Source: Clytia hemisphaerica (lineage: Eukaryota > Cnidaria > Hydrozoa > Leptothecata > Clytiidae). From it: 64,000 bases of DNA. Of the stretch, positions 42,601-51,748 are shown piece after piece. The translations under genes were made by a program, and so were the position numbers. The stretch covers positions 711,044-775,043 of the forward strand of contig CACVBU010000865.1 in the NCBI GenBank assembly GCA_902728285.1, read 5' to 3'. Under the pieces are notes generated by a model that was not told the origin of the DNA, ran no database searches, and was given only the letters and a program-made list of their open reading frames with translations. Every line of letters starts with the position of its first letter. The first letter of the stretch is position 1.

Positions 42601-45600
42601 AACTCCATCAAAGATGGAATTTTCGACCAAGATTATTTGAAAATATTACTTAAAGCCTAATTACCAACCCTAATAAATGAAAATCTTATTTTTATTTTAC
42701 CGACCGACATTTTGCTAACGATCTGCCCGTAGAACAACAAACTAAATTGGTCTCGCCTTAACTTAATCCCAGAATACATTGAACTTTATGAACCTTAAAT
42801 TTTTTGTGGACTATCACATCGGTTTTGACGTATGAGTGTTCGGCATAGTACGAGAAGTAAAATGTGAGAATAGATACTGAAAACCTTTAAAAGCTCAAAA
42901 GTGCGGCATTTAGAATAACAAGTTGAATTTAGCGCTTTGTTTTCACGCAGCATATTGTTTGGAATTTATCTGGCTTTTATGTGGAAACCATGAAGGCCAA
43001 GCGTTTCGGTTGGGAAGTAAGCGGCTTGACCCGCTTAAGAGTTTTATCTATAGTGTATTTGGGGCTTTAAAGTTAATAGTTGAAACGGACTACTCACCAT
43101 GTCTCCACTGGCAGACAAGTTGATGTTTATTGTCAGTGCATTTATACCATTCCAACCACTTTTCAGGAAGATTATTCACGATTCTGATGCAGTTCTTATC
43201 AAGAGTATTTTCACCGACGATTTCAAGAGGTGTTCCAACATGATCTGAGAAAAGAAGATCAATGAAAAAAACTTTTACGATCGTTTTACCCAGCTGGCAC
43301 ACAACGTTTTTTCAACGTTCATCTCACATTATATGGACATTCTGAACATTACATGGCCGTCGAAACAACGTTGGGTGCCAGCTCACCCATTTACTCAAAG
43401 GAGATTTACAAGAGGTAAATTTTGTACAAATTTTATACATCGAATCTTCGTATACACCAATTGTTTCAATGCTTTGATTTTTCATTTTATAAAATAGATT
43501 TTTTCACCTTTTAAAAATGACTTTTTTAAACAGACTTTTCTAACCTAAAATCATCGAGATAAAAAACAAAAATGATATGAAAGAATACTTTGTTTTGCAA
43601 AAGTATTAAAGAAAATACTTTAAAACATATTGCTTACTATCTTGCCACTTGAGAACGCCTTCTTCCTCTCGATCTGAAACAGCAGCTAAGAAAACTCCAG
43701 GCTGCAAATAATCCGTTAGTTGGTTAAATTCTTCAAGGGAATTTAAGGTGATCATTTCACCACTATATTTTTCAGCACAGTATGCTAATCCTTCTCCATT
43801 GTATTTCAACTCAACTAAATCCATAACCATTATACATTTGGCGCCCAATCCTACGGCGCCGATTGGGGCGTTTGGTAAATGACAATAATCTAAAGTACAG
43901 TTATGTTTTATTGAAGAGAAATTAATAAATCAGTAGCAATCAGTACTTGGTTTTGTCTGTGCCTAATGCAATTTGTATTTTCAGATCTCTTTCAGATGAA
44001 AAGTTTCTGACCTTTGCATTATGTTCGTTCAATTTAACCCTGACCAGGCCTCAGAAACAAAGTTAAACCATTTGGCTACAGTCCCCGTCCAGCTCATGCA
44101 AAAGACTTATATCAAAACGAAACAACACGGACGTCAGTAGCGTAGACAGGGGGGACGCAAAATTTGTGTAAGAGAGCAGATTTTTATGACACAGCAATTA
44201 TCTTTTCATATCACAAGTTTTGCGTCCCTTCCTGTCTACGCTACTGGACGCCCTCTGTAAATTCATGAGATTCATGATACAATGTTTCATATGGAAGCAC
44301 CCAGAATAGCCCGGCCGTTTGCCATTAGTCTTAAATTTGAAATTAGTGGCAAGGACCATTCTTGGAATAATATATAGCGAACTAACCGTCGGGCAGGTTC
44401 CCATATTCCATTTGTCGAACACGTGCGGTAGCCGGGTCGTAAAATTTATCACTGGCGAACACGCTTACATTGAAAAACGTTCGAGGGATTGTATTTTCAA
44501 CTTGGTGAACTACCGTTCCATTTATGCGTACAACAAGCATGGTTTTTGATTCGATAACCTTCTGAACGACTTCCACTTCAGTCCAAGAGTGAAGAGGAAA
44601 AATATTTTCCGAAGTGAATACATGATTAACTTTGTTACCAAGCGCTGTTCCGACATGTAATTTCGGCGCTCCTCTAGTAAACCAAAGACCTGGAACTCGG
44701 TCACCTATCGAATCTCTGTTTCCTATTCCTGCTGTGAAGCGTAAAATGTTACTCCAAGTGTTATGGACTCCCGTTGGTTTGATTTGAAAGGTGACGTACC
44801 ATGTTGGACTCCACGTGGGGATGGTATCAATAAGCGTACCACTTATGAGTGTAAACTCGTCTATTAATAATAAAATATCATGACAAGTAAAATGATTTCT
44901 TAGTCTGAATAGCACTGAGACCTCTATCGATATACTTCACTAAAAATAACTCTTTTCGCTAGTGGATGAGCAGAAGCCTTTAATGATTTCTACTCCTTAA
45001 GAAAACCCTAAAGTAAAATACTCTAAAGAGCGCATACAATTGAAATGCCGATTATTGAGAGTTATTTTGCTCAGTTTTACAAGTAATGTCAAATTTTTGA
45101 ATCCAAGATCCTACAACACAGAATGCGTTGTTTTGACTTTTTCCAGCATTTTTATTGAATGATCAAAAACCATTCACAAACATTAGCGTATCCCCGTGAA
45201 AAGTCTTGATTTGGATTTTTAAAGGTTCAAAAACCCAGTGACTTAATCTAATGAAAGTTGTAGAAATAAAAGTGTAAGCTACCTTGAGGTAAGTTATAAT
45301 ATTGAAGTTTCCGAATCATCGCTCGTGCTGGTTGAAGAAGGGCATCACTCGCGAAGACATTCACATCTCTGTAGATCTGTGGTTTTGTATTTTCAACTCT
45401 GCGTACTTCAGTATGGTTTAGTCGAACGGCGAAGTAGTATTTCAATTCTTCTTGAAACTGTGAGATTTCTAATGAATACCATAGATTGAGTTCCAATGTG
45501 CTCCAAGTGCACCAGTTATTACTGTCATCGATTCCTGTAATTTTAATTAAGGAATCAAACATACAACGTTACAAATTCGCTCTCTTAAATTCGACATTAA

Positions 45601-48489
45601 AGGGACTAAGACCTTTTTTTGAATAGTAGAAGATTCGAATTAACGACAGTATTTTCCACAATTCCTCTAGGGTCCTGTAGTTTTTGAAGGGTAAACAATA
45701 GAATATGTTAGGGTATTGAAAATCTGTTGCTTATCGTAATTTTCTTTTCTAATAACTCTTGACTTTTAACTTTTTTGTTGCTAAGAAATTATGGTGTTTT
45801 TATTTCAAAACCTTATTTACCATAAAACATTACTAAAAAGCAAAGATCAGTCCACAGTACACTGTAGTCTAAATCATCTGGTAAGTATTTAAAAAAAACA
45901 CGAAACCAACCTGTACAAACAGACATAATTGTGGTATTTTGTCTGATAATGACCATTGGAATTCGCATTCCGTAGCCAATATTTTGACTGCCCGTACTGA
46001 ACCGAATAATGTTTGTCCAGTGTGGAGAAACGTCCAATAATTTGAACTCGAATGATACATGCCATGTTCTTTTCCACTGTGGAATTTGTCCGATGAGATT
46101 GTTTCTGGTAACTTCTCTTTCCTCTAAAGAATGGATGAATGAATAAATGTGGGAGCGAATGACTGAAGAACAAAAGACAGTGCCGAAATGCGTAAGGCCA
46201 AAACGTAAAGAGCAAACGAACGAATGTTCCTAGTAAAAAGGGGATTTTATCTTTTAAACTCGCTCATACACGTTTCTGTTTTTATAAGAAAAAACTATGT
46301 AAGAACATAAGATTTCAATGCCCAAAATGTTAAGAACAAGTTGAGAACATTTTAAGGCTGAAACACTCAACTTCTAAAGAAAGTAAACGAAAAAAAATTT
46401 GACGTACCCAATGAAGTTAGTGGTAATGCACCTGTCGTTTCTAACGATGGTGTTGTTGCTGTGGGCGGTGTCGTTGCTATGGACGCTGTTGTTGCTAGTG
46501 ATGCTGCTATGGATGTTGTCGTTGGTAAAGATTGTGTTGTTGCTAAGGAAGTTGTGATTATTGCTTAGTTTGTTTCAAAAGAGTTATCAAATCAACTTAA
46601 CACTAAAATAAATTACCTTATTTCTTCAAATAAGCCATAGATTTATAAAGCCCGAAGGGCTAGATGTCGTGCTTTCGCTGAAAAGTGTGCCGAGGTTAGG
46701 TAGGAAATCCTACCACGTGACATTACAATAGAATTTCAGCGCTTGGCCAATAAGAATCTTCGCCGGTTTTCGAAAACAATAGCAGCAATAGTTTTTGCGA
46801 TATTCAGTTTTTTTTCTTGGAAGAGCTTAAAGCACGACATCTAGCCCTTCAGGCTTTATAAATCTATGAAATAAGCGCCACGACGCTCTTTACCTTTTCA
46901 AAATTATAGTCTTTCCTAGTTTGAAATACCATTTTCTTAAGACTTTTATGGGTCTAAGCAAAAAAACTTGAATCTTACAACTTATAATTTTGCATTTTTG
47001 TGGCTATTCATTCTTTAAAATGGAAAAACCAGGTCTGTTTTCTCAAGCTAAAATTTTCATTAATTTTTGACCCTAAGACTTTTGCCTGAGACCGTCATAT
47101 TTGTCCGAAAATCACACCAAAGTGTCCGAAAAAAAATTGAGACCTAAGTAATTTTGATTCCCCTACCCCTTAGCTTTCCAAAAATGTATAACAAGTGCTT
47201 TGGCCAAAACAATCGAGCGATTTTACAAAATGCCCTCTACTACATCTTTAAACCGATTAAAATGGTTCATTTAATTCCATTAGAGGTGGGGTTAACTTAA
47301 GGGCCTTTTAGATAGAACAAGCAACATGCTGAATGGACCTACCTAATGATTAACATCAGATGAAAATAAGAAAAAAGTGACAATAATTGTACAATAATTG
47401 TACAAAAATTCAGAATGGAAAAATAAAGCTTGTGTGTTGAATAATGTAAAATGGTAAAAAGGAATTTCCCCAAACACGAAAATTACTTAAACCATTCAGG
47501 CCCAAAAAACCTTTAAAGCTGTTTTTGGCCCAAATTTGCCCAAAATAATTTTCCTTAAAAATCTGGCTCCGTCACATTTTGGGCATTGCCATTTTGCATC
47601 ATTGTGCAAAAAATCAGAAAAAAATTATGAGTCAACATTGAGAAAAGCTATATTTTCTTATTTGGTTAAAGGGAATTTCCCCAAAATACGAAAATCCGTC
47701 TTTTAAGGCGAATAAGAATTTCCCGGGAAAAACTACTTCAGTCATTCTTTAGAGAATCTTGCCCTCCATCTTTGTTCAAAAAATCAGAAAAAAAGTAATA
47801 ACAGGATTTTGCACAAAGTTCAAAAAACCCTATTTTAGGCAGTTTTTGGCCCAAATTTGCCCAAATATATATTTTTTTCAAAAATATGGCTCCGTCATAT
47901 TTTAGGCATTGCCATTTTGCATCAGTGTGCAAAAAATCAGAAAAAAATAATGAGTCAACTTTGAGAAAAGCTATATTTTCTTATTTGGTTAAAGGGAATT
48001 TCCCCAAAATGCGAAAATCCGTCTTTTAAGGCGAATAAGAATTTCCCAGGAAAAACTACTTCAGTCATTCTTTAGAGAATCTTGCCCTCCATCTTTGTAC
48101 AAAAAATCAGAAAAAAGTAATGACAGGATTTTGCACAAAGTCCAAAAAACCCTATTTTTAGGTAGTTTTTGGCCCAAATTTGACCAAATAAATTTTTTCT
48201 CAAAAATCGGGCTCCGTCACGTTCTGGGCATTGCCATTTTGCATCATTGTGCAAAAAATCAGAAAAAACTAATGAGCCAATCCTGAGAAAAGCTGGTAAC
48301 AGACGGACGAACGAACGAACGAACGAACGAACGGACATGGGTTAATTTATAGAACCTCCACCGGGGCACCCGGAGGTAGGTCCAAAAATGGGAAATGTGT
48401 TGAATAAAAATGAATATAACCTGGTGGCGAGGTGCGTACAAAGTCAACAATGGAGATAATATGAACGATGAAACACAGTAGAAGCCAAT
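26713..48489 (-). CDS. Giant modular ligand-binding-domain K+-channel-like receptor (26 exons)
   Basis: Predicted type-I-leader, three-TM membrane protein of about 2,100 residues. Exons, 5' to 3': 48421-48489, 46408-46563, 45911-46123, 45283-45534, 44387-44860, 43638-43889, 43098-43244, 42133-42372, 41186-41692, 40131-40292, 39626-39862, 37778-38008, 37090-37233, 36420-36590, 35900-36067, 35511-35617, 33455-33528, 33007-33161, 32442-32729, 32037-32330, 31231-31533, 30419-30995, 29559-29782, 28611-28882, 27523-27685, 26713-27134. Every junction is GT-AG and in frame, which strongly supports one gene. The core (last five exons) is lobe 1, TM1, pore loop, TM2, lobe 2, TM3, as in iGluR/GluR0 channels, with a K+-type filter. 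The ectodomain carries lectin, TSP1, SEA and FN3 modules. Only the start-codon exon is missing. Ligand, selectivity and gating are inferred, not shown. Confidence 0.88.
27156..27383. repeat. Short TIR element in last channel intron
   Basis: CTGATATGTTTTGAAATAGG and GATGCGTATCG at the left are inverted at the right (CGATACGCAT, CCTATATCAAAACATACAG). Confidence 0.65.
27911..28275. repeat. Diverged inverted-end repeat in channel intron
   Basis: A G-run followed by GTCGTACGG at the left and GTACGTCCCCCACTATA at the right are weakly inverted; the interior repeats CGAAATTCCGAA-type words. DNA just downstream (28280-28430) resembles 18480-18650 in RPL17 intron 3, so another dispersed repeat abuts it. 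Confidence 0.5.
28611..30995 (-). CDS. Channel exons: ligand-binding lobes and K+-type pore
   Basis: Exon 30419-30995: lobe 1 (YYLLAPYLTEDADNQLSGVF, AACGVC, YPFVPLIGHPGVVAIV), TM1 (PLIGLNFLMMVVAGYIVWLL) and pore helix WYWAFITQ. The filter is completed across an intron: T-H-G then F-G-D from exon 29559-29782, followed by TM2 (VVWSLFGVVMTSLVIGALVT) and the start of lobe 2 (KVYGSEVGALNGSFEEKLGL). Exon 28611-28882 completes lobe 2 (IKGVLLDAYTAGANAHLF, YGFVLSGDLKSMAAEFRSYI). The order lobe 1-TM-P-TM-lobe 2 is that of iGluR and GluR0, while G-F-G-D matches K+ channels. The filter position usually Val is His here. Confidence 0.87.
29881..30370. repeat. (ACGA)n microsatellite in the intron that splits the pore filter
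   Basis: About 240 perfect bases (30043-30296) with degenerate GTGTACGAACGA units on both sides. It lies within the intron between exons 30419-30995 and 29559-29782. The long open frames in several frames and both strands (RSFV and TNER repeats) are artefacts of a repeat lacking stops. Confidence 0.95.
31231..32729 (-). CDS. Channel exons: three fibronectin type III domains
   Basis: One FN3 per exon: 32442-32729 (EPPSNVTAFSPSPEILSISW, then LKPGTEYVYRVLAFSNGEGNG), 32037-32330 (IYVSWIGVPQEQMNGIPLGY, TSYIFEVCAFNSAGDGPCD) and 31231-31533 (PSAPPANIHISSI, LTIHWSPPP, FYDFELMAVNQFGEGVSE). All show the conserved Trp, the L/Y...Y.F.V.A.N pattern and phase-1 ends. They form the stem above the ligand-binding lobes. 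Confidence 0.9.
33007..35617 (-). CDS. Channel exons: SEA-like domain
   Basis: Exons 35511-35617, 33455-33528 and 33007-33161 join (phases 0 and 2) into about 112 residues: LTCNLRFEYEFDEEMLDPES, KDQLINIQIHSLQ, then PGSVIANFTVVYASMD. The 'GSVIxxF.V.Y' strand is typical of SEA domains, which lie near membranes and often autocleave; here the GSV is present but the usual GSVVV cleavage context is only approximate. The large intron between the first two exons holds the 33650-35084 repeat. Confidence 0.65.
33650..35084. repeat. Dispersed repeat, copy 2 (first at 21487-23323)
   Basis: Same ends and internal 170-180-base tandem units as copy 1, but without the MITE or the trailing hairpin. It lies in the intron between the first two SEA exons of the channel gene. 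Confidence 0.8.
35900..37233 (-). CDS. Channel exons: three thrombospondin type 1 repeats
   Basis: One repeat per exon: 37090-37233 (GPWSPWSECSVTCNGTRNRQ), 36420-36590 (SEWSQWSSCDASCGGGTTTR) and 35900-36067 (TEWSVWSSCDKPCNTGHY). Each has the WxxW motif, used for C-mannosylation and glycosaminoglycan binding, and six cysteines. All exons are symmetric phase 1, the hallmark of shuffled modules. Confidence 0.88.
37257..37440. repeat. pogo/Tc1-like MITE in channel intron
   Basis: TACAGTTGAGTCTCCATAAC at the left and AGAGACTCTACTGTA at the right, with TTCGAGTTA repeats inside and TA at both ends. A similar small element is at about 40307-40431 (CAGTTGACGCTCTCTAATTC), and decayed relatives are near 29400-29545 and 45570-45650. 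Confidence 0.65.
37778..39862 (-). CDS. Channel exons: first TSP1 repeat plus Cys-rich module
   Basis: Exon 39626-39862 begins with a thrombospondin type 1 repeat (SEWGEWSPCSRECKRGTKTR, then C...CGG, ECLTRENC) and continues with YYLAEVHQSCDEFCASK. That continues in exon 37778-38008 (LGCSSEIETGN, GCLVGDVCVEF, FRRFCHCVNE), giving a separate module with a CxxxC...LGC...CxC pattern. The pattern faintly recalls the Cys-rich C-terminus of MGAT5, but this is a weak resemblance. The intervening intron contains the 38174-39281 repeat. Confidence 0.7.
38174..39281. mobile_element. TGGACCTACC TIR element, diverged third copy
   Basis: Ends TGGACCTACC and GGTAGGTCCA; two internal diverged tandem units contain CAAAAAATCAGAAAAAA-type words, and a CGAACGGACGAAC run lies near the right end as in the other copies. 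It is in the intron between the Cys-rich and first TSP1 exons. Confidence 0.7.
40131..41692 (-). CDS. Channel exons: unassigned extracellular domain
   Basis: Exons 41186-41692 and 40131-40292 encode about 223 residues without a recognised family. Features include IANSRLKILGAFGRNFPSE, an aromatic core EYLKIEFWIKFVSIIP, paired cysteines in LDGCVVDEWCQASLG, and a second exon with DCTRF, WRECEMNQNDPDFAALCQ. The donor at 41185 (GTATCT) was chosen because it gives phase 1; the alternative at 41130 (GTAAGC) would put a stop in the next exon. Confidence 0.65.
40307..40431. repeat. Small TIR element (CAGTTGACGCTCTCTAATTC)
   Basis: A 125-base element with imperfect inverted ends, TA-flanked, related to the 37257-37440 element. 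It lies just upstream of the channel exon at 40131-40292. Confidence 0.65.
42133..42372 (-). CDS. Channel exon: first half of a second C-type lectin-like domain
   Basis: The exon encodes KCFREFSQDVLKRSDADEMC, SWGATLFMPDSNKEVQFISD and TWMGATDSESEGLLKWDDG, matching the first-half exon of the preceding CTLD including the donor position. The expected second-half exon (final cysteines) is not found before the next exon at 41692. Either it has been lost, is too diverged, or is skipped; the phase-1 ends keep the frame open without it. Confidence 0.7.
42424..42760. repeat. TIR element (TAGGCGAGACCAATTTAAT) in channel intron
   Basis: TTAGGCGAGACCAATTTAAT and GTTCTACGGG at the left are inverted at the right (CCCGTAGAAC, ATTGGTCTCGCCTTAA). 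No coding content. Confidence 0.75.
43098..43889 (-). CDS. Channel exons: C-type lectin-like domain
   Basis: Exons 43638-43889 and 43098-43244 together form about 133 residues with the CTLD layout: AKCIMVMD near the start, AYCAEKYSGEMITLNSLEEF (helix), FLAAVSDREEEGVLKWQD, then NCIRIVNN, WYKC and HQLVCQ with the closing cysteines. Canonical EPN/QPD and WND sugar-binding motifs are not seen, so calcium-dependent sugar binding is doubtful. A protein-binding role is possible. Confidence 0.75.
43289..43386. repeat. Small inverted-end element (CAGCTGGCAC)
   Basis: ACCCAGCTGGCACACAACGT is inverted as AACGTTGGGTGCCAGCTCACCC at the right. About 100 bases, in the intron within the first CTLD. Confidence 0.6.
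44134..44250. repeat. hAT-like MITE (CAGTAGCGTAGACAGG)
   Basis: Ends CAGTAGCGTAGACAGG and CCTGTCTACGCTACTG, with GGGACGCAAAA inverted inside. A fragment of the left part recurs near 32820-32870. CAG...CTG ends suggest hAT, but a clean 8-bp duplication is not seen. Confidence 0.7.
44387..46123 (-). CDS. Channel exons: two tandem related globular domains
   Basis: Exons 45911-46123 plus 45283-45534 make one domain (about 155 residues), and 44387-44860 makes a second (158 residues). They are homologous: W(H/Y)V(S/T)F, WxNI(I/L)RF(S/T), GxxIP or GDRVPGLWF, V(E)NT, the block NV(F/S)VFASD, PA.A..R...Y.NLP. The strand pattern looks like a lectin/LamG-type beta sandwich, but I cannot name the family. 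Only the second is encoded by a single exon; the first is split by an intron at its middle. Confidence 0.7.
46408..46563 (-). CDS. Channel exon: Thr/Ser/Ala-rich mucin-like stalk
   Basis: In the joined frame the 52 residues are dominated by Thr, Ala and Ser (for example ATTASIATTPPTATTPS), a probable O-glycosylated spacer after the signal peptide. Triplet-repeat slippage probably shaped it. The exon is symmetric, phase 1 at both ends. Confidence 0.65.
46636..46868. mobile_element. hAT-like MITE with 8-bp TSD AAATAAGC
   Basis: Inverted ends of about 38 bases beginning CATAGATTTATAAAGCC, flanked by direct AAATAAGC at 46628-46635 and 46869-46876. An 8-bp duplication and CA...TG ends fit the hAT superfamily. 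It lies in the first identified intron of the channel gene. A decayed relative is at 11600-11804. Confidence 0.8.
47334..48384. mobile_element. TGGACCTACC TIR element, copy 2 (inverted to 19011-20048)
   Basis: A near-identical inverted copy of the element in RPL17 intron 3, with the same three tandem units and a CGAACGAACGGA run. It ends only 37 bases short of the channel signal-peptide exon. Confidence 0.8.
48421..48489 (-). CDS. Channel exon: signal-peptide core
   Basis: The 69-base exon (acceptor TTTTTACAG, donor GTTATA, the weakest in the gene) encodes WLLLCFIVHIISIVDF followed by VRTSPP, a classic hydrophobic leader core. Both ends are phase 1 and join in frame to the Thr-rich exon. The Met-bearing exon must lie upstream and was not located with certainty. 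Confidence 0.6.
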
Positions 48490-48595
48490 CTGTAAAAAAG
48501 GAAAACAATGAAGTGAGCTCTTCCTAAAAATGTTGGTACACCCCGGTTGGAGGGCATTACCGGAGGAGGGAGGGTAAAAATCGTCTGATAATTGT

Positions 48596-49226
48596 TATAC
48601 CTTATCGGCCAAAACTTAGTCAAAGTTTAGTCACTATAAAGGGCCGAATAATAATAATTAAGACCGACTGAAAATTTGGGCCATTTTTAAATTTACAAGC
48701 AGATGGAAAATAGACACTTTTTAATGATAATTCACAGATTTTTAATACTTATCATGTATATATTTCAAAAACAAGTATATAATCAATAATAACAACATAT
48801 CAAATGTTTGTACAATCTATTGGAAGCATAATTATTTCTCAATAACGATTTCGCACATCTCACTCGGGTCAATGCAAAACGGTGTTTCATCACCAATTTC
48901 GGCTACTCTTTCCTCTTTATTTGCTCCAAGGTCTCATCATCACCGCTCCCACTACTGTCACTAGAAACGATTACGGGAACTCTTTCATTCCGAACAGGTC
49001 ATTTTTTGACGGAAATATAAACCATGAAATTATAAAAACCTTTATAAACTTAATTAGGCTCTATTCAGTGATTATATATTCGGAAATTCTTTGTTAAAGT
49101 AATACCGATATGAAAAGTGGGTTAAGGAAAGCTTAATCATAAAATTTTAATTTGGCCCAAATTTTTAGTCGGACTTAATTTTAGTCACCAAGCCAAAATT
49201 TAGTCACTTAGGGCCGATAAGGTATA
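48596..49226. mobile_element. TA-flanked TIR element (TATACCTTATCGGCC)
   Basis: TATACCTTATCGGCC and GGGCCGATAAGGTATA form the ends, with AAAACTTAGTC / TTTAGTCAC words repeated inside. No coding content recognised. Confidence 0.75.
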
Positions 49227-50671
49227 CTCCATCGATGTATATACAAAATTCTTTCTGGAAGAGCCCGATCCTTTTAGCTGAGAAAAAACGTCAGCAAAGA
49301 CAACAATAAAGCCAAAACCAATTGCAGCAGTAGCATTAAAACTTTCCTCTTCACGGTTTCACAGCAGCTGAGTTCTACAGTGTGTCCCAAAAGACGCGGA
49401 CAAATTTTTATATTAAGTAATAACATCCTCAAAACTCGTTATTAAGTTGGCTTAGAATAATTGAAATAAGATTACAATTCTCTGCTTAATCAATAGATAT
49501 TCAATTCCGAAGATGATTGGGAAGGTTCTTGAGATAAAAAAAAGGGGTTAAGTCGTATCGAATCTCCCTTAACCGTCATTATCACGAAATTTGATAGGTT
49601 GTACAGAAAAATTTATTTGAAATGTAATTTTATTGTAATACAGGCCCGGCGAAAACGGGGAGACTGAGAAGACTTACGCCAACCCACTTTTGAGCAATTG
49701 AGATTTTTTTCTCGAATTTCTAGCGAATTTTATCTCATTTTGAGCCTTCAGCCTCCCCACTTTTACGGTTGTTCCGCTGGGCCTGCAATAAACATACTAT
49801 TTGGTAGTGGAGCCATGTTAATCATCCAGCATCACATATTGGTTAACATAGCAAATTTTTTTTAGAAAAAAACATACGATAGCTTGCAAAACCATAAACT
49901 TTTAAAACTATTTTTCCGGAAAAGTGCCGAAAATTGGATAGTTTTAATCATTAATAATAAAAAACTATACTAAATATAGAAGAGCAACACTAAACAAATC
50001 GAATCGAATGAATTGGGAATTTAACGAAAAACGTAAACATTATTCAAGAAAAATAATAAACAAAGTGACGGAATGGATTAAGAAAGGATGGACAAAAAAG
50101 AATGAATCTTCCCGTGAAAAATATTTATATAATTATACATGTTCAAAGTAGGAAAACGCTGTTTGAAACTTTACTGAATATTTTTAATTTATACCCGAAG
50201 TGATAAACTTTCTAGGAAATCACACAATAAAGAAGATAGCCGAAACTAAACCGCTCTATCAGAGCTCGAAATTATTATAGAGAGTCGAATAAAACGTCGG
50301 AGTTTTTGGGTAAAGGGCGCCAAAAGTTTTTCGTATTTTCCCGGTATATTTCCAAAACCTAGGGAATTTGTTCATGTTTATTATATGGCTACCTTGGAAA
50401 CGTTATTAGCCTCGATTTGTTAATTGCATAGAGATGTCAGTTATTGCCAAATTTCTTTCATACGAAATCATATGATAGATAATTTCGAAAGTAAATTCAA
50501 GCGTATTAAAGGTTTTTGAAAGGAAGGCAATTTGAGAAGTAAATTTAGCGGCTTTAGCCTATTTAACAACGATTTTGGCCAAAAATAATTCTGCGACCGC
50601 CAAATTAAATACTTAGCAAATTAATTCCTTTAAACCATCCTTCATATTTAATCCTCATCAAAATTTCTTCT
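49227..50671. other. Stretch upstream of the channel gene; possible leader frame
   Basis: No confirmed exon. On the minus strand an ATG at 49336-49334 opens a 20-codon hydrophobic frame (MLLLQLVLALLLSLL then TFFLS, stop) that looks like a leader. It has no donor in the phase the channel gene needs. It may be coincidence or part of an unresolved 5' exon. Confidence 0.3.
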
Positions 50672-51354
50672 CGGGTAACTTAATGCATGTCCCAAAAATG
50701 CATTAATTTTTCCGCCCCAGTTCCAGTCCCTAAACCATAACAAACTATACATTTTTGGAAGCGTATTTGGATGTAGAATACCGTATTTGGTGTAACTTAA
50801 ATTCTTTCTCAGCAGAATTTGAGTTTTTTTTAAGAAAACGTGATTATGACGTCATTATTTATGACGTCATAATTTTAAAAAGTTGAATATCTCAAGAACT
50901 AATACTCAAAGCTTTATGAAATTTAGACCAATGATAGAACTCATCAAGAGGAGGAGAATTCTTTTTTAAAAATTCGAAAGTTTGCTGATGTCAGCATTTT
51001 ATCGCAAAAATTCGAATTCTTGCAATTTCTGCTGACGTCATTAATTTTGGGAAATACTTTTAAAACTTTTTGAAACATCTCAATGTACTTTATCACTGGT
51101 CCAAATTTCATAAAGTTTTGATTTATATTTCTCAAGATATTCAACTTTTTGTATTTATGACGTCATCAATCATGACGTCATAATCACGTTTTCTTAAGAT
51201 ATCTCTAATTATACTGAGAAAGAATTTAAGTTACACCGAATACGGTATTCTACATCCAAATACGCTTCAATAAATGTATAGTTTGTTATGGTTTAGGGAC
51301 TGGAACTGGGGCGGAAAAATTAATGCAATTCTGGGACATGCATTAAGTTACCCG
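50672..51354. repeat. Long foldback element (CGGGTAACTTAATGCATGTC ends)
   Basis: The two arms (about 50672-50960 and 51060-51354) pair over nearly 300 bases, including TATGACGTCAT motifs facing each other. It lies downstream of glutamine synthetase, between it and the channel gene. Confidence 0.85.
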
Positions 51355-51748
51355 AGTTCCTCCGAAGAAAAACAGCTTAGCTATAGACTAATCGGTATAA
51401 CGAAGTTCACAATAATGCAAGAATACCCACTTCTTCTTCTTTCGAGCGATGGTTGTTGCAAACCCGCAAATGGAATATCAGAAACATATCACCTTGTCTC
51501 TATAGTTAATTCTTTCAATAATATTTTTCTGCATTATATAATAATATAAAAAAAGAAACATTGGAAATGAAATAAAAATGTACAAATATTTTGTTCCAAT
51601 AAATTAAATGCAAATAAATAAAAAACAGAAACGTTTAGGCAATACCTCTAAATACATGCCAAAGTATAAATAACTAAAAATGTACACACCACAAATTGTA
51701 AAGACATCTATCTACTTACCTAAATTCATAATTATATCAAACCTTTAC

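Noticed and set aside
44198..44549. Small open frames on both strands next to the channel exon at 44387
   Set aside because: They are shadows of the real exon and of the adjacent MITE.
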